From assembly GCA_042408535.1 (NCBI GenBank), contig JBHORA010000007.1, forward strand, positions 3,869 through 67,868: a stretch of 64,000 nt of DNA, read 5' to 3'. The DNA comes from BPIH01 sp042408535. GTDB taxonomy: Bacteria > Chloroflexota > Limnocylindria > Limnocylindrales > CSP1-4. A program made the translations under genes and the position numbers. The notes below the pieces were generated by a model, which was not told the origin of the DNA, did no database searches, and saw only the letters and a list, made by a program, of their open reading frames with translations. This document shows, piece after piece, positions 60,354 to 64,000 of this stretch. Position 1 is the stretch's first letter. Each line of letters starts with the position of its first letter.

Positions 60354-61571
60354 GTGATCCGGCGCCTCGAGCTCCTCGTCCTGGCGGCGATCGTCGTCGT
60401 CGGTGCCCTCTCGACGGGGCTGCCATTCCTCTACTACCTCGTCTACCTCGTCCTCCTCGTCGTCGGCGGCAGCTACCTCGTCACCCGCTTCGGGCTGACC
60501 GACCTCGAGGCGGGCTACGCCCTGAGCGCCCTCCACGGCCACGTCGGGGACGAGCTCCGGCTGACGTATACCCTCCGGAACACGGCTCGCCTCCCAAAGC
60601 TCTGGCTCGAGGTCCACAACCCGTCGAGCCTGCCGGGCGGGATCCCGGGTCGGGCGATCGCGCTGCCGCCCCGAGCCGAGCGGAGCTGGCGGGTCCGCAC
60701 GCCGCTCACGAAGCGCGGCCACTACCGGGTCGAGCCCCTCGTCGTCCGGACCGGCGACCCCTTCGGCTTCTTCGAGGCCTCGGCGATGGTCGGCCAGGGG
60801 GTGAACGTCGTCGTCTATCCGCGAGTCGACCCGCTCCCGAGCTTTTGGCTCCCGGCGACCGGCCTCGAGGGGAGTCGCGCCTTTCCGGAGCGGACGCTCC
60901 AGGCGACCCCCCTCGCCATGACGGTTCGACCCTGGGCTCCCGGGGACGCGATGAACCGGATCCACTGGAAGACGACGGCGCGCCACGGCGAGATCCAGGT
61001 CAAGGAGTTCGAGCTCGAGCAGACGACCGACGTCTGGCTCTTTCTCGACCTCGACCGGGCCGTCCAGGCCGGGGTCGGGGACGACGGAACCGTGGAGCTC
61101 GGCGTCCGCGTCGCAGCTTCCGTTGCCGACCGCGCCCTGGCTGAGAACCGTGCCGTCGGGTTGACCGTGAACGCCCATCGCCCCGGGGTCATCCCCGCCG
61201 ACCGCGGGCCGAGACAACGCTCGAAGATCATGCAGGTCCTCGCCGCCGTCGAGGGGGACGGAGAGCGCCCCCTCGCCGAGCTTCTCGTCGTCGGGCTGCC
61301 GAGGCTTCGGCGAGGGATGACAGCGGTCGTCGTGACGCCCTCCCGTGATCGAGGCTGGATCCGACCCCTCGCCGGTCTCCGACGTCGGGGGATCGGCTGC
61401 GTCGTCGTCCTCCTCGACGCGCTCGACGGCGGGCCGGGGACCGGCGCGGCCGACGATCCCGACCTCCGGGCGGTCCGCTACGCTCTCGCCGAGCACGACC
61501 TCCGTCATCACCTCGTCCGGCCGGGGCGAGCCCTCGGCGACCAGCTCGTCGAGGCCGGAGTCGGCCGATGA
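60354..61571 (+). CDS. DUF58-domain membrane protein
   Basis: A 405-residue protein. N-terminal helices (about 5-45) are followed by a beta-rich region (DELRLTYTLRNTARLPKLWLEVHN in part) and the DUF58 signature RPWAPGDAMNRIHWKTTARHGEIQVKEFELEQTTDVWLFLDL (in part, about 195-230). A vWA-like fold is expected for the C-terminal half. The pairing with MoxR is typical. GTG start at 60354, and its stop overlaps the next ATG (ATGA). Confidence 0.9.
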   Translation: MIRRLELLVLAAIVVVGALSTGLPFLYYLVYLVLLVVGGSYLVTRFGLTDLEAGYALSALHGHVGDELRLTYTLRNTARLPKLWLEVHNPSSLPGGIPGRAIALPPRAERSWRVRTPLTKRGHYRVEPLVVRTGDPFGFFEASAMVGQGVNVVVYPRVDPLPSFWLPATGLEGSRAFPERTLQATPLAMTVRPWAPGDAMNRIHWKTTARHGEIQVKEFELEQTTDVWLFLDLDRAVQAGVGDDGTVELGVRVAASVADRALAENRAVGLTVNAHRPGVIPADRGPRQRSKIMQVLAAVEGDGERPLAELLVVGLPRLRRGMTAVVVTPSRDRGWIRPLAGLRRRGIGCVVVLLDALDGGPGTGAADDPDLRAVRYALAEHDLRHHLVRPGRALGDQLVEAGVGR

Positions 61572-63934
61572 GCGGGCAGGCGGACGCCCGGTTGACGAGG
61601 GCGCCGGGCACCGGCCTCGCGTCCCGGCGGCGCCTCGGTCCGGCAGAGGGCTGGGCGCCCGTCTTCCTCCTCGGTTTCGCCGTCGCCATCCTCGGCTGGG
61701 CCGTCGACGACGCGGCCTGGATGTTCGGCCGCGGCGAGCTCACCGACTTCCTGCTGCCGGCTGCCCTCGGCGGGTACCTCGCCGGGCTCGTCGGCATCGG
61801 GCTCGGCTGGCGACGGATCCCGGCCCACCTCTTCGGGGCGACGGCGGCCGCCCTTGTCGTGCCCGTCCTCGTCGGCCGGGCCCTCACCCCGCCCGGCCTC
61901 GATAGCGGCCTCGCCGCGGCCTACGAGCGGGCGGCAACCTCGGCGGCCGAAGCCGTCCTCGATCTGACCGTCCGCAGGCTGCCGCTCACGAACCAGCTCG
62001 GCCATGCCATGCTCGTCTTCGGCTTCCTCCTCTGGGGGACGGGCCAGTTCGCGGCGAGCGCCACCTTCAGGGCCCGGCGACCCCTCGCCGCCCTCGTCGT
62101 CGTCGGGAGTGGCCTCCTCGTCAACGTCGCCGCGACGCCCCGCGATCAGCTGCCGGCTCTCGTCCTCTTCACCGCCACCGGCCTCCTCCTTCTCGTCCGC
62201 TGGCACGCCGCCGACGAGCGACGCGGCTGGCGGCAGGCGGGGATCGGCGATCCGACGGCCCTCGTCGGGGCCCAGGTCCGGACCGGGACGTTCTTCGTCG
62301 TCGGGGCGACGGCGGCTGCCCTCGTCCTGACCGCGGTCGCCTCCTCGGCCCCCCTCGCTGGGGCCTGGACCGACGCCGAGACGTGGCTCATCGAGACCGG
62401 TCGGGGGCTCCAGCGCTACTTCCCGTTCGTCCAGTCCGTCCGGGGCCCGACGGTCGTCGACTTCGGGCCCTCGGCGCCGATCACCGGCCATTGGGTGACC
62501 GACCCCGAGATCGCCCTGACCGTCGAGGTTCCGGCGGGGGACACCCGCCGCTACTACTGGCGGGCGACGACCTACGACCAGTTCGTCGGCAACGGCTGGA
62601 ACCAGACCGTCGCCGAGCGGCGGGCTGTCGAGGCGAACGGGCCGCTCCTCGAAGGGAGCGTCGACGCGCCGCCCGAGGAGGGCCAAGTCGACGTCTCCGT
62701 CCTCGTCCGGCCGGCCGCCTACCGGGGCCGGAACCTCCTCGCGCCGGGGAGCCCGGTCGAGGTCGATCGGCCGAGCGTCGTCGAGCTCACCGGCGAGGGT
62801 GGTTCCGTCGCCGGCATCGAGCTCGACCGGGCGGGGATCCCGTACAGGGTCACCGGCCTCGTCCACGCCATCGGCGACGAGACACCGGGCGGGCTGACGG
62901 CGAACCGGCTCCGAGCGGCCGGGCGAACCTACCCGCCCGAGATCGCCGCCCGCTACCTCGAGATTCCGGCCGGCGCCATCGGGCCCGAGGCCGAGGCCCT
63001 CCTCGAGCGGGTTCGGGCGTCCCTCACGAGTGACACCCCATACGATCTCGCCGTCGCCCTCGTCGACGTCCTCCACGGGCCGGACTTCACCTACGACGCC
63101 GACGTCACCGACATCGATTGCGGCGGCCGGAGCATCGTCGAGTGCTTCGCCACCTTCCGGCGGGGCTACTGCCAGTACTACGCGACGACGATGGCGATCC
63201 TCCTCCGGGCGGCGGGCGTGCCGACTCGCCTCGTCCAGGGCTTTTTGCCTGGCGACCGGAGCCCGACCGGGATCGAGACGATCCGGAACAGCTTCGCCCA
63301 CGCGTGGGTCGAGGTCTACTTCCCGGGCTACGGTTGGGTCGAGTTCGACCCGACCGGCGGCAACCTGAGCCAGCTGCCGGCTCTCCCAGCGGGGAGCCCG
63401 GTTCCCCTGCCGTCCCTCGGGTCGAGGGCCTCGCTCCCGCCCGACGAGGGCCAGGATCCGATCCGCCGCCCGACGCCTGGCGCCGCCGGCGGCGGGTCCA
63501 CGATCGTGGCCCCGACGAGCGGCCCCGACCTCACCCCGGTTGGCGTCGTCCTCGGCCTCGTCGTGGGGCTCGCCCTCGTCGTGGGTTTCCTCGTCCGCCG
63601 GGTCCCGCGGCAGCTCGATGCGGAGACGGCCTGGCGGAGCGTGACCCGCCTCGCGGCCCGGCTCGGGGCGGCCCCGCGGCCGACGCAGACGGTCTACGAG
63701 TACAGCGCCGCCCTCGCCGACCTCGTCCCGACCGCCCGCCCCGAGCTCGAGACGGTCGCCCGCGCGAAGGTCGAGGTGACGTATGGTCGGCGGGTCCTCG
63801 GCACCGATCGGCTGGCCGCTCTCCGGCGAGCGACGGCCCGTCTCCGGGTCCGCCTCCTCACCCTCCTCGTCCGCCGCCCGCAATGGCGGCCCCGGGCGCG
63901 CTCGCGCCGTCCGCCGGGCCTCGGCAACGAGTGA
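61568..63934 (+). CDS. Membrane transglutaminase-like protein (TgpA type)
   Basis: A 788-residue protein with about seven N-terminal helices, a long periplasmic/extracytoplasmic region, a transglutaminase-like domain and one more helix near residue 660 followed by a DUF4129-like C-terminus. The catalytic Cys is in RRGYCQYYATTMAILLRAAGVPTRLV (about 535), His in SFAHAWVEVYFPGYGWVEFDPTGG (about 578) with the Asp in EFDPT (about 593). The family (TgpA, DUF3488/transglut_core) is linked to MoxR-DUF58 operons, often in cell-envelope roles. The start overlaps the DUF58 stop by 4 bp. Confidence 0.9.
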   Translation: MSGQADARLTRAPGTGLASRRRLGPAEGWAPVFLLGFAVAILGWAVDDAAWMFGRGELTDFLLPAALGGYLAGLVGIGLGWRRIPAHLFGATAAALVVPVLVGRALTPPGLDSGLAAAYERAATSAAEAVLDLTVRRLPLTNQLGHAMLVFGFLLWGTGQFAASATFRARRPLAALVVVGSGLLVNVAATPRDQLPALVLFTATGLLLLVRWHAADERRGWRQAGIGDPTALVGAQVRTGTFFVVGATAAALVLTAVASSAPLAGAWTDAETWLIETGRGLQRYFPFVQSVRGPTVVDFGPSAPITGHWVTDPEIALTVEVPAGDTRRYYWRATTYDQFVGNGWNQTVAERRAVEANGPLLEGSVDAPPEEGQVDVSVLVRPAAYRGRNLLAPGSPVEVDRPSVVELTGEGGSVAGIELDRAGIPYRVTGLVHAIGDETPGGLTANRLRAAGRTYPPEIAARYLEIPAGAIGPEAEALLERVRASLTSDTPYDLAVALVDVLHGPDFTYDADVTDIDCGGRSIVECFATFRRGYCQYYATTMAILLRAAGVPTRLVQGFLPGDRSPTGIETIRNSFAHAWVEVYFPGYGWVEFDPTGGNLSQLPALPAGSPVPLPSLGSRASLPPDEGQDPIRRPTPGAAGGGSTIVAPTSGPDLTPVGVVLGLVVGLALVVGFLVRRVPRQLDAETAWRSVTRLAARLGAAPRPTQTVYEYSAALADLVPTARPELETVARAKVEVTYGRRVLGTDRLAALRRATARLRVRLLTLLVRRPQWRPRARSRRPPGLGNE

Positions 63935-64000
63935 GGCGCCGGCGCGGCCGCCGGCAGGCGGTGGGCCGTCGCCGCGTGCCCTGCGGCTAGAGGGCGCCGC

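Overview
The window is very GC-rich bacterial chromosome with dense, mostly co-oriented genes, many GTG starts and frequent 4-bp ATGA/GTGA overlaps. The gene content (ClpXP with trigger factor, a valine T-box ahead of valS, an actinobacteria-like fhaA-fhaB-rodA-pbpA block, paired ArsA-family ATPases, a polyamine ABC operon, coding GC close to saturation at third positions) suggests an uncultured-type Chloroflexota, perhaps a Limnocylindria-like lineage. That placement is inference from gene content; there is no rRNA gene here to confirm it.

Layout. 1-4861: a cut lipoprotein, a small unknown gene, an MBL hydrolase, a double GNAT acetyltransferase and a leftward ABC exporter operon. 5000-5242: a leader with promoter, leader peptide and terminator ahead of that operon. 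5270-9330: an accessory stretch of lower GC with gene remnants, a secreted DUF1906 protein plus an Asp-box lipoprotein under a promoter whose spacer is a (GT)9 microsatellite, a transposase remnant and a VapBC pair. 9368-15589: MoxR/ChlI-type AAA ATPase with a VWA partner, a class II aldolase and an inositol-phosphatase-family enzyme. 15599-17968: a second small accessory patch. 18057-24904: a leftward potADBC-type importer followed by a MerR-XRE-cupin regulator and a GABA-type aminotransferase. 25096-32489: Mrp/ApbC, a cyclase-homology/AAA protein, a CRP-family regulator, a lone cyclic-nucleotide-binding protein, a CinA-like protein and an FAD amine oxidase. 32684-41222: small unknowns, tRNA-Leu, tig-clpP-clpX, a thioredoxin-fold protein and cstA. 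42130-44819: two paralogous small proteins followed by two ArsA/Get3-family ATPases. 44944-48098: T-box and valS. 48143-49023: two truncated sugar-related genes meeting head to head. 49111-52795: zinc-ribbon proteins, a small HTH protein and a YihY/BrkB membrane protein. 53365-58106: FHA proteins, RodA/FtsW and a penicillin-binding protein. 58343-63934: a HAD hydrolase and a MoxR-DUF58-transglutaminase operon.

Functional themes. The polyamine importer, its putative cupin regulator and the aminotransferase form a plausible uptake-and-catabolism operon. FhaA, FhaB, RodA and the PBP form a cell-wall elongation cassette. The most interesting candidate for an undescribed system is the four-gene ArsA cluster: two cysteine-free ATPases, one with the catalytic switch-I Asp naturally replaced by Asn, are preceded by two small proteins sharing an identical C-terminal motif. 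Other notable items are the attenuator-like leader at 5000-5242, the microsatellite promoter at 8170-8199, and a PotB-type permease with about 50 extra residues inside its EAA coupling loop. Several genes here look leaderless, and tandem repeats tend to sit at gene ends.
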